From Liopterus haemorrhoidalis (Eukaryota > Arthropoda > Insecta > Coleoptera > Dytiscidae): DNA of 64,000 bases. The notes beneath the pieces are model-generated. The model worked only from the letters and a program-made list of their open reading frames with translations, was not told the DNA's origin and made no database searches. Both the position numbers and the translations under genes were made by a program. Of the stretch, positions 20,006-30,817 are shown piece after piece. The stretch's first letter is position 1; each line of letters starts with the position of its first letter. The stretch is taken from the NCBI GenBank assembly GCA_963971575.1, contig OZ020616.1, forward strand, positions 23,578,713-23,642,712, written 5' to 3'.

Positions 20006-21238
20006 CCAGCAAAAATTATGGAGCGCATTATAGTTGACGAATTAATGTCTTACCTACTACAGAACCAAATTATACCACAAAGCCAGCATGGCTTCGTCCC
20101 TGGTCGTTCTGTTGTTTCAAACATGTTACTGGCAACTAATGAGTGGACAAAACATCTCGATGCTTCAATTCCTATGGATATTATCTACCTGGACTTTTCT
20201 AAAGCCTTCGACAGAGTGTCACATAGATTACTTTTTGTGAAGCTTAAAAATTATGGAATTAGTGGAAAATTGCTCCATTGGATCGAAGCATTTTTAAGCA
20301 ACCGCACATTCCAAGTGCGCATAGGATCAGAACAATCTAACCCCCGACAAGTTCTAAGCGGAGTTCCACAAGGCACGGTGATCGGGCCTATATTGTTTCT
20401 CATTTATGTGGCCGATGTAATTTCAAGTATAACCTCCAGCCACCAGATGTATGCAGATGATTTAAAAATATACAACGGTTGTGGTAACTGGTCGCTCTTA
20501 CAACAGGACCTCAATGCAGTTGATAAGTGGTGTGACAATTGGGCGCTCCCTCTGAATACGTCCAAATGTTGCGTATTACATCTTGGCCGCAACAATCCAA
20601 ATACATGTTATTGCCTCGGCGACATCGCTCTGAAGCACACCGAATCTTCGGTTGACCTGGGTATTACAATCACACCTACCTTAGAATGGTCAACACACGT
20701 CATCAACGTCGTTAGAAGAGCCAATAAATCCCTCTTCATTATTAAGAAATCATTTCCAGACCTAACCCCATGCTTATTTCGCCAAATGTACCTGTCCTAT
20801 GTCCGCCCACTCCTGGAGTTCGCTTTCGTAGTCTGGTCCCCGTACCTACAACGCGACATCATATTACTGGAAGGAGTCCAGAGACGCGCCACTCGTCTTC
20901 CAAGATGTCTTAGAGCTCTGTCATACGAAGAACGGCTTGAGAGGCTAAATCTGCCCTCTCTTGCAGCCCGCAGAGCCCGAGGTGACCTCATTCAGATGTA
21001 CAGAGCGACAACTGGAAAGTTTTCTACGGACATGTCGACTCTGTACTCCATCAACGCCGACCAACGACTTAGAGGCCACTCTCTGAAGCTCCGCCACGAC
21101 AAGTACGGAAAGCAGCTGCGACAAAATTTTGAACGCCTTACCCGAGAGCGCAGTGTCAGCACCGTCCATCAACTCCTTCAAAGCTCGAATAGCCCTCATA
21201 TTGAATTAGTAAAACTAGTTATTTTTATATTATTTTAA
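20006..21238 (+). pseudogene. LINE B ORF2, RT continued
   Basis: 406 codons from the ATG at 20018, really a continuation of the frame ending at 13863. RT motifs are clear: QSQHGFVPGRS, LDFSKAFDRVSH, SGVPQGTVIGPILF and the catalytic MYADD, then the CR1-type thumb and C-terminal region (VRPLLEFAFVVWSP, LEGVQRRATR). No RNase H follows, consistent with CR1-group LINEs. This half carries no stop of its own, but the upstream half is broken. Confidence 0.9.
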
Positions 21239-21321
21239 ATGTGTACTAATACATTTGTATTTTTGTTGTACTCTTGAGCATAACAAGCATTTAGCTTCTG
21301 CTCTTTACATTGTAATAATAA
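21239..21321 (+). other. LINE B 3' UTR
   Basis: 83 bp after the ORF2 stop, ending TGTAATAATAA directly before the right GTATGT target duplication. A short TAA-unit tail is normal for CR1-like LINEs. Confidence 0.75.
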
Positions 21322-21327
21322 GTATGT

Positions 21328-22204
21328 GCTGAGCCTCTGCGGTGATGATGTCCGGGTCGTAGCGGTCTGTAGCGGCGCTACACAACGAGCGACGACGAGA
21401 ATCGGCGATGACGTTGGCTTCAGCGTGTGACGGCGGCCGTGCGTTCGTAGCCGGGGTACGAACGAGACGGCGACAGACAAGACGGCTACGGACGTAGACG
21501 TGGCTTGACGGTGACGGACGTGGACGTGAAGCGACGTGGCGATAATGGACGTGGACGTGATGCGACGGACGTGATGCGATGGACGTGGACGTGATGCGAC
21601 GGACGTGGACGTGATGCGACGGACGTGGACGTGAGAGATATCTACGATACGTATCGACGAGGTCCGCTAAACCGTCACAGACACGGGACACAGACACGCC
21701 GAAGGCGGTCAGCGCGCTGTGTATACGTATTCGACGACAAGAACAGTTACAAGTCCCGCTGATGGCGTCAGCGTTACTTGCAAAAGTTAATGTGAGCACA
21801 GAAATTCTTATATGCAATGATAGTACACGAGAGTGTATAAATTCTTTTTCATATAGTACACAAATATCTTCTTAACTCACTTGATTGCTGCTCTGTAGGT
21901 AGATGTTTACTGCTGGACTGCTTGTTGCTTACTGATCTTTCTTGCTGGACTGCTTGTTGGATACTGATCTGGTTTCAGTGAAACGCCGGGTTTTTATTCC
22001 GTGTTCGGTGTCCGTCGCTCGACCGATGCGGCTCCCTCATTGGTCCAGTTCGGTGACGGCTTATCGCTGGTCCTGCGCTCCGATTGGTTCCAATTTTGAA
22101 GCGAGGAAAAACCCATCGTAAAAACCCTAAGCTGCACGTGCAAGATCTATGACGTCACATGAAAAACCATTGTCTCGGTCACGTACGCAGACTGACTGGC
22201 GCGA
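21328..22204 (-). repeat. Nested solo LTR, right half
   Basis: Matches 28062-28936 of the uninterrupted LTR in order, from GCTGAGCCTCTGCGG to CACGTACGCAGACTGACTGGCG. It holds tandem units of GGACGTGGACGTGATGCGAC (about 21500-21635). ATTGG at 22039 and 22083, read as CCAAT on the minus strand, suggests that the promoter side is here and reads leftwards. It ends GCGCGA rather than the GCGACA of the other copy, next to AGAT at 22205-22208. The long minus-strand ORF across it looks like a product of the repeats. Confidence 0.78.
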
Positions 22205-22879
22205 AGATGACACTCTGTTAAAGATAATAAATTATTCATTTAGAACGGCATAGTTCCCAACGAAATGAAATTATTTGTTGTGAATCCAGAGCAAAAAATA
22301 GATGGTACTATAAAATGTGAAGAAATGAGAGCAATTAACATATGTGAAAAAAATTTGGAAAAATGTGATAAATCGCAAATCGACACATGCATTACTAACA
22401 ATGGGATCTTAACAAAACAACAATCTGGGTACAAAAAAACACTCATGTGAAACGGCACTAAAATTCATTGAAAACGGATAAAGATATAGATAATAGTAAA
22501 ATAGTCATTGCCATAGACTTAGACTTGAAACGTGCATTTGAAACTGTAAATCATAATATGCTGTTAGTCAAATTAGAGGCATGTGGAATAAGAGGCAATG
22601 CACTCAAATGGTCCAATAGCTACATGGATGGCAGAAAGCAAAAAACACGGATAGGTCATATAGAATCGAGCATGGTTGACGTCGACATAGGCGTACCCCA
22701 GGGAACAATTTTGGAGGCATTACTCTTCATCCTGTACATAAATGACATAAGTAAAGCAAGAGAGTACACTAAAATTCCACTTTTCGCAGATGATTACCCG
22801 TATATATTTAGCAGTAAACAATCTAAATGACGAAATCAACAAAATCATGTAAGACTTGGATAATTTAAATGTATGGCTG

Positions 22880-23155
22880 AAAATTAATAAACTTAAGTTA
22901 AATGTAAGGAAAAGTAAATGTATCACATTAGGAAAGAGAGTTATTAAATATTGTTTTATATTTGAACGACGAGAAGATAGATAGTTTAGGTTAGGTTAGG
23001 TTAGGTTAGGTTAGGTTAGGTTAGGAGATTAAGTTAGGAGGTTAGGTTAGAAAATTAATAAACTTAAGTTAAATGTAAGGAAAAGTAAATGTATCACATT
23101 AGGAAAGAGAGTTATTAAATATTGTTTTTAATTTGAACGACGAGAAGATAGATAG
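22880..23155 (+). repeat. 105-bp direct duplication around a TTAGG tract
   Basis: 22880-22984 and 23051-23155 are near-identical copies of LINE A sequence (AAAATTAATAAACTTAAG to GAAGATAGATAG), differing only around TTTTATATTTG versus TTTTTAATTTG. Between them lie 22986-23050, eight perfect TTAGG units and a few degenerate ones. Confidence 0.9.
22986..23025 (+). repeat. Interstitial insect telomere repeat (TTAGG)8
   Basis: Eight uninterrupted TTAGG units, followed by degenerate GTTAGGAGGTTAGG to 23050. TTAGG is the ancestral insect telomere unit. Its position inside a duplicated LINE segment suggests insertion at a broken chromosome site. Confidence 0.93.
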
Positions 23156-23483
23156 GTCTTAAAATATAAAATATCTTGGTGTGGTGATAGATGACAGGCT
23201 GAGTATGGAAGATAACACAGATTATAATTGCAAAAAATATTTAAAAAACGGACTTTCTGAGACGCATAAGAAATAAATTAACTTATAAGCGGTTAATTTG
23301 TACAAAACTATAGTAGATCCTTATATTGACTTCTGCGCTACTATATAATTTCTATGTAATAAAAAACAAATGTTGCGTATATAAAAATTACAGAATAGAG
23401 CTATGTGAATAATATTGAAAGTATATAAATATACAAGTGTTAAAGGAATGTTAGATGCTTTCAATTGGCTTAATATAATATTT

Positions 23484-24627
23484 TAGACCTATTTCGATAT
23501 TATCTGCAATACCTAAACTTTTTGAAAAAATTATATGTGATGATCTAACTTGCAGTTTACAACATGTAATCATTCAACAACAGCATGGATTCTTTAAGAA
23601 AAGATCGGTTGAAACAAATTTAATCAACTACCATCAGTTTCTTTTAAGTTCTCTTGATTCACGTGTGCAGGTGGATGCTACATATACTGACCTCTACAAA
23701 GCGTTTGATAAAATTGACCTTCAAAACCTCATTGTTAGAATTATTTCTCATTAAAAAACTCATTGAGATCATTATACACGGTATCCTCATGCGTTGGATT
23801 TGTTCATATATCTCTAATAGATCACAAGCGGTTGTAGTAAATGGCTATCATTCCAAGTTTTTCAACACTACTTCTGGTGTACCCGAAGGTTCTTGGACCA
23901 CTATTATTTATTCTTTATATCAATGATGTCAGTCACTGTTTTGTTTATTCTAATATACTTTTGTACGCAGATGATTTAAAAATTTATATTAAAATTAAAT
24001 CAATAACCGACTGCTACCATCTGCAGGCAGATCTAAATCACTTTTTTGACTATTGCACAGATAATAAATTATTTTTAAACTTTCAAAAATGCCATTACTA
24101 ACTTTCACTAAAAATTTGCTCAAATTAGATTTCCTGTATCATTTTAATAATAATGTTATCCAAACCGTTGGTCAAGTGAAGGATCTAGGCGGTATATTCG
24201 ACTTCAAACTTATATTTCTTGCACACATAAACCATATATGTAAGCGCGCGTACAAAATGGCAGGCTTTATCATGCGTACAACTAGATCCTTTAGAACCAC
24301 AAACACTATTCAAACGCTTTATAATGCTTACGTGCTAAGTATCATAAACTTCTGGAACCCATTCTGTCATCTGGAACCCACATTTTGCTGTCCATATAAA
24401 TCGCATTGAGCGAATACAGAAAAGATTTCTTTTATATTTGTCACTAAAGTCTCCGCTCACTTCTTCAAACTATTTAATTTGTTGCCAATATTTTAATCTA
24501 TTAGCTCTGCAGAAACTTTTCTAATGTATATTATATATCCGAGGTTGTAGCTTTGGGTGATATGAACCTGTTTACAAACCTATAAACTAAAATATATATA
24601 TATAAATAAATTATTATTATTATTATC
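23484..24627 (+). pseudogene. LINE D, 5'-truncated RT fragment
   Basis: Begins inside RT with FRPISILSAIPKLFEKII, then QQHGFFKKRSVETNL, TDLYKAFDKI, a frame change at about 23840, GPLLFILYINDV and the catalytic LLYADDLKIY, then a thumb-region piece (GQVKDLGGIFDFKL). The tail is ATATATATA with TTA units ending near 24627. Frame changes at 23740, 23840 and 24090 make it a pseudogene. Jockey-superfamily type; clade not fixed. Confidence 0.8.
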
Positions 24628-24699
24628 AAACAGAGATACATCCTGACTCTAATTTTCATATATAAAATTTAACATGGTCTTGTGCTGAAGTACCTCTTT

Positions 24700-25717
24700 A
24701 CTAACATGCTTTAAAAAATAATAAAAGTAGAGATGTTTATAATCTCAACGCTCTCGCAATAAACAAGATTAAGGATACAATTGTTTCTCCAATTTGCTCA
24801 CTTTACAATAATGCAATAAAATCAAATATTTTTCCATCGGTGCTAAAAATATCGAAAGTGATACCAGTTTATAAGGGAAAAGGGAGCAAGGAGAAGTTAA
24901 ATAATTATAGGCCGATATCTCTCACCCCAATCTTTTCAAAGATTTTTGAGAAAATTCTGTTTACGCAATTACTAGAACAACTTGATAAGTATGATTTACT
25001 AATCAAGAGCCAGTTTGGTTTTAGAGGAGGCAAATCAACAACTACTGCCATTATGGAGTTTATGGACTTTGTAACAAATGGATTCGACAATGGACTGTAT
25101 AGTACTGCCACTTTCTTCGATTTAACAAAGACGTTTGATTGTGTGCCACATGATTTACTAATCAAAACATTTTCTTGTTATAACATTATAACATTAGTCC
25201 AAACAGTTGTCAGCTGCTAAACTCCTTTCTAGCAGGCCGGAAGCAATTTGTCTGGACTAACAATAAAAAATCTGATGAGCAAGAAATTCATTTTGGTAAG
25301 CCACAAGGTTCAATATAAGGTCCATTGTTGTTTCTATTTTATATAAATGATTTGCCATTTTTCATGAAAAAGGCCAACACAAAAACAATTCTATATGCAG
25401 ACAACACCACGCTACTTAATCAGTCCGTAGACTTTCAGGATATGAAAATAAATAATAGCATCTTAATAAAACCTGCGCAAGATTGGTTTTTGGCCAATTG
25501 TCTAAGTCTAAATAAATGGAAAACCCAGCAGCTCTTATTTTCTCTAAAACCAACACCAGGAAACAATAGCCATGATCCTGTGACCTTTTTAGGAGTCACC
25601 ATTGTTGTAAACCTAAGCTGGGAAAGACATGTGGAGGCTACCGCAGTTAAATTATGTAAAGCCATCTTTTGCATAAGAAACTTAAAATCTAATGTACCCA
25701 GACATGTTTTAGTAACT
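24700..25717 (+). pseudogene. LINE E, RT fragment, left part
   Basis: Same family as LINE F. It starts just before RT (INKIKDTIVSPICSLYNNAI), then NYRPISLTPIFSKIFEKIL, SQFGFRGGKSTTTAI, FDLTKTFDCVPHDLL, a frame break near 25205, a stop near 25316, then LLFLFYINDLPFFM and the catalytic box, which reads YADN instead of YADD. It stops at 25717, where a 1.48-kb insert begins, and resumes at 27197. Confidence 0.82.
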
Positions 25718-27196
25718 TTTAACGTTCAAATATCGCGCCGCGCACTGAATGCATTCACTATTAACAAACACAAAATTATTGAGAACCAAGTGTGCCATGG
25801 TAAAATAAATAAATACTGTTCTGTTATAAAACAAAGGTTGGATACAGAGGCTGATCTTGAATTTTGGTGCAATTACGGCCACGGGACTATTACCCGGAGA
25901 ATTCTATATTCAGCCAGCCACAATTTGTAAATTATCATAAATTTACACGTCTTGTGACGGGTTTTTGAGTTTTAACAACAGTTTTATAGACGTTATAGGC
26001 ACGTTTACCAGCATACGTGCCTTTTTAGCTGGGGTATACATTTTTCCTTAAAATTTTGGATATAATCTGGACTGGGTAGATACGGTCATACATCTTTTTG
26101 TGGACACTCACGGCATGGCATCTTATTAGTGCTCAGAACATCGGAGACAACGAGTTTGGGACCCTGGAAACATAGGGAACAGTAGTTCCGAGCACAGGAC
26201 CCATTCGTGCCCGTTTGTTGTTCACCGAATTGTATTCCGCCCCCAGACTATATCAACAACATTATAAGATCTAAGTGTAGTAAAGAAGGGTAATATAGCA
26301 TTAATTATTAATTTGTATAGATTATCTTAGGATAAACGTATTCAGTAGTGGTGCGTCCGACAGCTATGTATGTCTCAGGACTGTAGTTCGGACTTACATC
26401 CCGTTTCTTGTAAAGACACGCACGTCTCACCTTGTCAAGGTGTTTCTTGTATTTTGTGAACGTACTAGGAGATACCTATATTTTCGGAGAGCATCACTGA
26501 CTGATACTTAGAATTGTATGTAGTGACTTGGCCAAGATACACTTTAGGTATATGCAATATTGATGATAAGGTTATTGAGGGCCTGAATTGCCTTTCTGAA
26601 GATTTAATCACCTCTGTCTTGCTACCGTCGAGAAGGTGTCGAGCGACACGTACGGCTGATTATTGCGTACGGCAGTGCGACACTGCAGTACTTTAGTATA
26701 CTGATTATCTCATCAAAATTTATCGTTTTCTTGAGTACTTTTATAGTTATTGTTAGTAATTGGAAAATTGTTTAAACCTATGATCATTAATTTATTTACT
26801 GAGAACTACTCTTATATATTTCGTATTTAATTATATCGTGAATGTAAAATTTCTATTTATTTATTTATTTACGGGTTGAATCTCACCTGATTTGACAATA
26901 AAAGCGGTAATTCATATTGTGCCTTTTATCTGTCTTAAATTAACTTTATTTATTTTATTTTCAATATTAGGAACGAAAAATACTATTGTTGGCCGTGTTC
27001 TGAATCACACTTGAGGCCTTGGCGAAATGTTAGATTCACTGGCGCCCATTTTTATTTAGAACTTACAGTTTAAAACGCGTAAGTGTAGTCGACTAATCTC
27101 GGACCACTCCCGTCTTCACTGAGCCAGCCGATCGCCTCTGCTAGACAGAGTAAAAATTATCTGGCACATACCCGCAGATTCCTGCGGAGCGTGGCA
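25718..27196. mobile_element. Unclassified 1.48-kb insertion in LINE E
   Basis: LINE E coding breaks after AACT (25714-25717) and resumes after AACT (27197-27200); LINE F is continuous at this point, so this block was inserted with a 4-bp duplication. It holds no credible ORF. It contains a hairpin GGCACGT...ACGTGCC followed by T5 (about 25998-26027), a run of TTTA units near 26855, and CTGGCGCCCATTTTTA near 27030 that resembles an LTR-element primer site. Ends show no clear TG...CA or long inverted repeat. Family unknown. Confidence 0.55.
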
Positions 27197-27442
27197 AACT
27201 ACTTATCATGCCCTGTTTGAGTCGCACATAACATATGCTCTGCTGGTTTGGGGACACTCTACACATATTTAGCAAATTTTTCGCCTTTAATTGCGAGTTA
27301 TTAGAGTGATTTGTGGTCTGAAGTACAGATGTGATTGCCGACAGCATTTTACAATTTTGGGACTAATGATATTACCGTCATTATATATATTGTACTGTCT
27401 GATACATATAGCAGCTATAGTGTTTTCTACTGATAGTACGCT
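27197..27442 (+). pseudogene. LINE E, right part
   Basis: Continues LINE E with coding related to LINE F: SHITYALLVWGHST, then RVIRVICGLKYRCDC and a region matching LINE F 34446-34650. It has frame slips near 27270. It ends at the CGCT target site of the solo LTR; nothing LINE-like follows that LTR, so this copy is truncated or rearranged. Confidence 0.75.
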
Positions 27443-28936
27443 TGTTGCGGGATTGACTCAGCCAGGGGGTTTGAGCCCTAGGGGAAGTAACCACTACTAC
27501 CGGCCACGGCTAGCGTTGCGGCGAGGTAGAACTATGCACGTCGTCTCTAGACACCCTGAAAGATAAAACTTGATTCCCCAGGTTTTGAAAAATAATAGTC
27601 GGACAGTTGGATATAATGGTATTTATTAACAAAGCGAAATATGAAAAATAACAACAACAGAGAAACAAAGATAGTGAATAATAATTAACAAAAAATAACA
27701 ATAAAGAGGAAAGGAAGAGAGAGAAGGAAAAAGACGGGTCTATACGTTGGTCGGCGTTCGTCGCTCGATAGTGTCGCTCGACACTGTGTTTGCGGTGGTG
27801 ACGTGGAGCCGAACAACTTGAATAGGCGACGCCGTAGTTTTCTATTCTTCTTTGATATTCCTGATTGAAGAGCGGCCTGATTTCAGAGGGGTGACCACAG
27901 AGTCCGGAGTGGTGACCGACAAGACCGGAGTGGTGACCGACAAGACCGGAGTGGCGACCGCTGAAGTTGGATGTGTGACCGTCAAGGGATACAGCGGCAC
28001 GAGCGGGCAAGCAGTTGCCTTGAGCGGTGACGGTGTAGGACGGCTGAACTGCCGTGAATGTGCTGGGCTTCTGCGGTGATGATGTCCGGGTCGTAGCGGT
28101 CTGTAGCGGCGCTACAGAGCGGGCGACGACGTGAATCGGCGATGACGTTGGCTTCTTAGTGCGACGGCGGCCGTGCGTTCGTAGCTGGGGTACGGACGTG
28201 ACGGCGACAGACAAGACGGCTACGGACGTAGACGTGGCTTGACAGTGACGGGCGTGGACGTGAAGAAACGTGGCGATAACGGACGTTGACGCGATGCGAA
28301 GTGATGAAAACGGACGTGGACGTGATGCGAAGTGATGAAAAACGGTTGAAGACGTGAAGCGAAGTGATGATAACAGTTGAAGACGTGAAGCGACGGTACG
28401 TATTCGAAGAGGTCCGCTAAACCGTCAGCGGACGGGACACAGACACGCCAAAGACGGTCAGCGCGCTGTGTATACGTTTACGAAGACAATAACTATTACA
28501 AGGCCCGCTAAAGGGTGTCAGCGTTACTCGTAATAGTTAAAGTGAGCACAGAGAATATACAGTAAACAATAATAATATGCAGAGTGTATAAATTCTTTCT
28601 TTGGTATTCGGTTATACCGATAGCTTCTTCGACTCACTTGCTGGATACTTTGTAGATCGTAGGTAGATGTTCTCTCGTTGTTGGTTGTCGATAGACTGTC
28701 CTTTCTCCAGTGGAACGGCCGGTTTTTGTTAAATATTCGGTGTCCGTCGCTCGGCCGATGCGGCTCTCTCATTGGCTGGGTTCGGTGACGGCTTATCTCG
28801 AATCCTGCGCTCTCATTGGTCCGAATTCCAAAGCGAGGAGAAACCCGTCGTAAAACCTTAAGCTGCACGTGCGAGATCTATGACGTCACAGGAAAAAACT
28901 ATTGTACCTGTCACGTACGCAGACTGACCGGCGACA
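27443..28936 (-). repeat. Uninterrupted solo LTR (1494 bp)
   Basis: Starts TGTTGCGGG, ends GCGACA, flanked by CGCT at 27439-27442 and 28937-28940. No coding, PBS or partner LTR is next to it, so it is a solo LTR left by LTR-LTR recombination. ATTGG at 28771 and 28815 (CCAAT on the minus strand) suggests leftward transcription. Inside are tandem GGAGTGGTGACCGACAAGACC units (27905-27960) and further units near 28250-28400. The single GAATGT near 28055 is the empty version of the LINE B target. A 234-codon minus ORF reflects repeats, not a gene. Confidence 0.88.
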
Positions 28937-28940
28937 CGCT

Positions 28941-29222
28941 AAATCTATCTTGGGCCCATTGTACAATAGAACGCAAATAATTTTTTACTAACTTTACTAA
29001 AACTGTGTTCATTCGAAGCAACATTTACAGTGAACGTTAAAAATATGCGCAGCGCATTGTCAATATGTCGTATGTGTCATGATGTCGTATAATACATGTT
29101 GAGTGAAGAGTGAAGACGTGTCATTTTCTCGTGAACAAATTAACATTGTGTAGTAATATTTTAAATAATTATATATAATTTTTTTTTTTGAGTGTTATTA
29201 TTAGCAGTGATAAATAAGAAAA
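28941..29222 (+). other. No gene; possible leader of the SAP ORF
   Basis: About 280 bp, AT-rich, with a T11 run at 29177-29190 and no recognised element. It could hold the 5' UTR of the SAP-domain ORF; I see no clear promoter motif. Confidence 0.35.
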
Positions 29223-29471
29223 ATGTCTATTAATATAAATGATTTAAAAGTGTGCCAAATAAAAAAGGAATTGTCAAAACGGGGTATAAAATTTAACGGA
29301 CGAAAGTGCGAACTTGTGGCTAAACTTAAAAAAGAGTTAAACTCTAGTTATATCTCTACTGATTACAACGAGGACGAAATTATAATAAATATAGAAAATG
29401 ATAGCAGTGATAACTTATGGGTCTATTCTCTAACTTCTCAATGTATCTTTATATCCGTACAGAGCATGTAG
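29223..29471 (+). CDS. SAP-domain small protein or 5' exon
   Basis: 82 codons. Residues 6-40 match a SAP fold: LKVCQIKKEL, then RGIKFNGRKCELVAKL, the two amphipathic helices with the conserved glycine between them. SAP domains bind scaffold or AT-rich DNA. An acidic stretch follows (DYNEDEIIINIENDSSD). The last 18 residues are hydrophobic and may be read-through past a splice site, so it may be a first exon. It could be a host gene or the first ORF of the LINE F family downstream on the same strand; no evidence decides this. Confidence 0.55.
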   Translation: MSININDLKVCQIKKELSKRGIKFNGRKCELVAKLKKELNSSYISTDYNEDEIIINIENDSSDNLWVYSLTSQCIFISVQSM

Positions 29472-30817
29472 CTTTACATTAGACTGTATTGGGTTATTTT
29501 ATAGAGTTCCATATTTTCCTATTCTGTAACGTCTACTATAACCTTGGTCTGTAATACATACGGATTACAGCGCAACCAACTTCATGTTTATTATTTGTAA
29601 CGTCAGTTTCATTCATGATAGTTCTCATATTTATTTTTTTAACGTTTTTTTAAATTTATAACAAACATTATAATTAAAAATGTTAAGTGCTCAAGAAAGG
29701 CAAGTCATAATTTTTATTTATGCATGTATTGATTACATATAATTAACAAAACTATTTAAAATATGCAATCTTAACCACACTTTTCAAAAATACCTAAACC
29801 ATCTAAACGGGTACCTATTACGGGTACATTTTTTGTTATTACATACAATTTCGAAAAAAAAATTGCATTGTTGGAAGCAGCAAAAAAAAAAAAGAAAAAG
29901 AATGGTAAATACAAGTAGAGAGTAGTACGAAGAATAAACAAATCAAACCATCGACAGTTTCAACTTGTCTGGCTGCTCGACAGCAAGTGTCGCCCCAGAA
30001 TTAACCGAGACCACAGCCCCTCTTGAGTATATGGTGCCGTCAACTAGTGCAGCTCTTACAGTATCTACACCCTCCATAGCCAGTATACCGTCTACATCCT
30101 CCACAGCCTCTGTAGTGTACCTGGCAACCACGTCTATAACTTCGAAAGCATCTACTGCTTGTACACCCTCCACCTCCACAGGCCCGTCCTTTAAGAAGAA
30201 GAAGAAGAAAAACGTAAACAAGTCAACATTAAGTGACATAAGTAAATAAATATTCTGAAAATATTAATATATTTTCTACACTGGTAAAAAAATAGACAAC
30301 TCGAGATCATTATCATTTTTATTTTAATTTTAAGAAAACCAAGACCAGACCTTATAATTATTGTAGTGTTTTATTAAAATATTCTAGTTTAAAAGATTTT
30401 ATGTTTAATAATATATTTGTTTGTTTTCTATTTTCATTAGTGATTTTTTTTTTTCACCTAGTGAATAATAATTTTTCTTTATAGTAACTAGTTCTTTCTT
30501 TTTTTAAGTAATATATTATATATATACCTTGCATAGTCTTCTTGTAGCAGTTAATAAATAAATAAGGGAAATCATTGTCCATATTAATGATAAACCTGTC
30601 AATAAACGATGAAGAACGTAGAAAACGTCAACTGTACACTTGTTACTATAAGTCTTATGGCGAGATTTTTGTCGCCATAACTTTACAGTCATTTCTTATA
30701 GAAATGTAAGGTTTACAGTCCGCCTTCGTACATACAGAATAGCGCTTTCGCTATAGCGCTGTATTCTTATAGAGTTATGGCGATACAGAGCTTATATTAC
30801 GTTACATAATAGACCCA
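29472..30817 (+). other. AT-rich stretch with a low-complexity ORF and palindromes
   Basis: Mostly AT-rich with A- and T-runs. A 94-codon ORF at 29965-30249 is rich in S and T with repeated TPS/STS units and ends in a lysine run; it may be part of a LINE ORF1 or chance. At 30655-30795 lie hairpins: TTATGGCGA/TCGCCATAA with a short loop and AGCGCT pairs around 30745. I recognise no RNA gene. Confidence 0.4.

Larger units (their letters stand above)
10577..21321 (+). mobile_element. LINE B: CR1-like non-LTR retrotransposon, interrupted by LINE C1
   Basis: Flanked by GTATGT at 10571-10576 and 21322-21327 inside the solo LTR; the uninterrupted LTR has one copy (GAATGT) at the matching place. It has a long 5' region, a PHD-like ORF1, an endonuclease-RT ORF2 and a short 3' end of TAA units. 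LINE C1 (13864-20005) sits within its RT. Several stops mark it as an inactive copy. Confidence 0.85.
22209..23480 (+). pseudogene. LINE A, right part (RT)
   Basis: Coding resumes with DTLLKIINYS directly after the duplicated AGAT, continuing FDFID from 9806. It has a one-base loss near 22250, then a decayed RT: LKRAFETVNHNMLL, DIGVPQGTILEALLF and FADDY at the catalytic box. Near 22880 a 105-bp segment is duplicated around telomere-like repeats. Frameshifts and stops are numerous. It ends about 23480 against LINE D, with no tail recognised. Confidence 0.8.

Noticed and set aside
21500..21640. A CRISPR-like array
   Set aside because: The repeats are contiguous or nearly so without unique spacers, and the setting is an animal LTR.
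21305..21817. A 170-codon minus-strand ORF with SRPSHHVHV repeats
   Set aside because: It is a translation of the GGACGTGGACGTGATGCGAC tandem units in the nested LTR and is not preserved in the other copy.
22986..23050. A true chromosome end
   Set aside because: Sequence continues on both sides with a duplicated LINE segment, so the tract is internal.
27510..28214. A 234-codon minus-strand ORF rich in S, T, R and H
   Set aside because: It lies inside the solo LTR and its repeats come from tandem LTR units. The related LTR halves carry only partial versions in changed frames. No domain.
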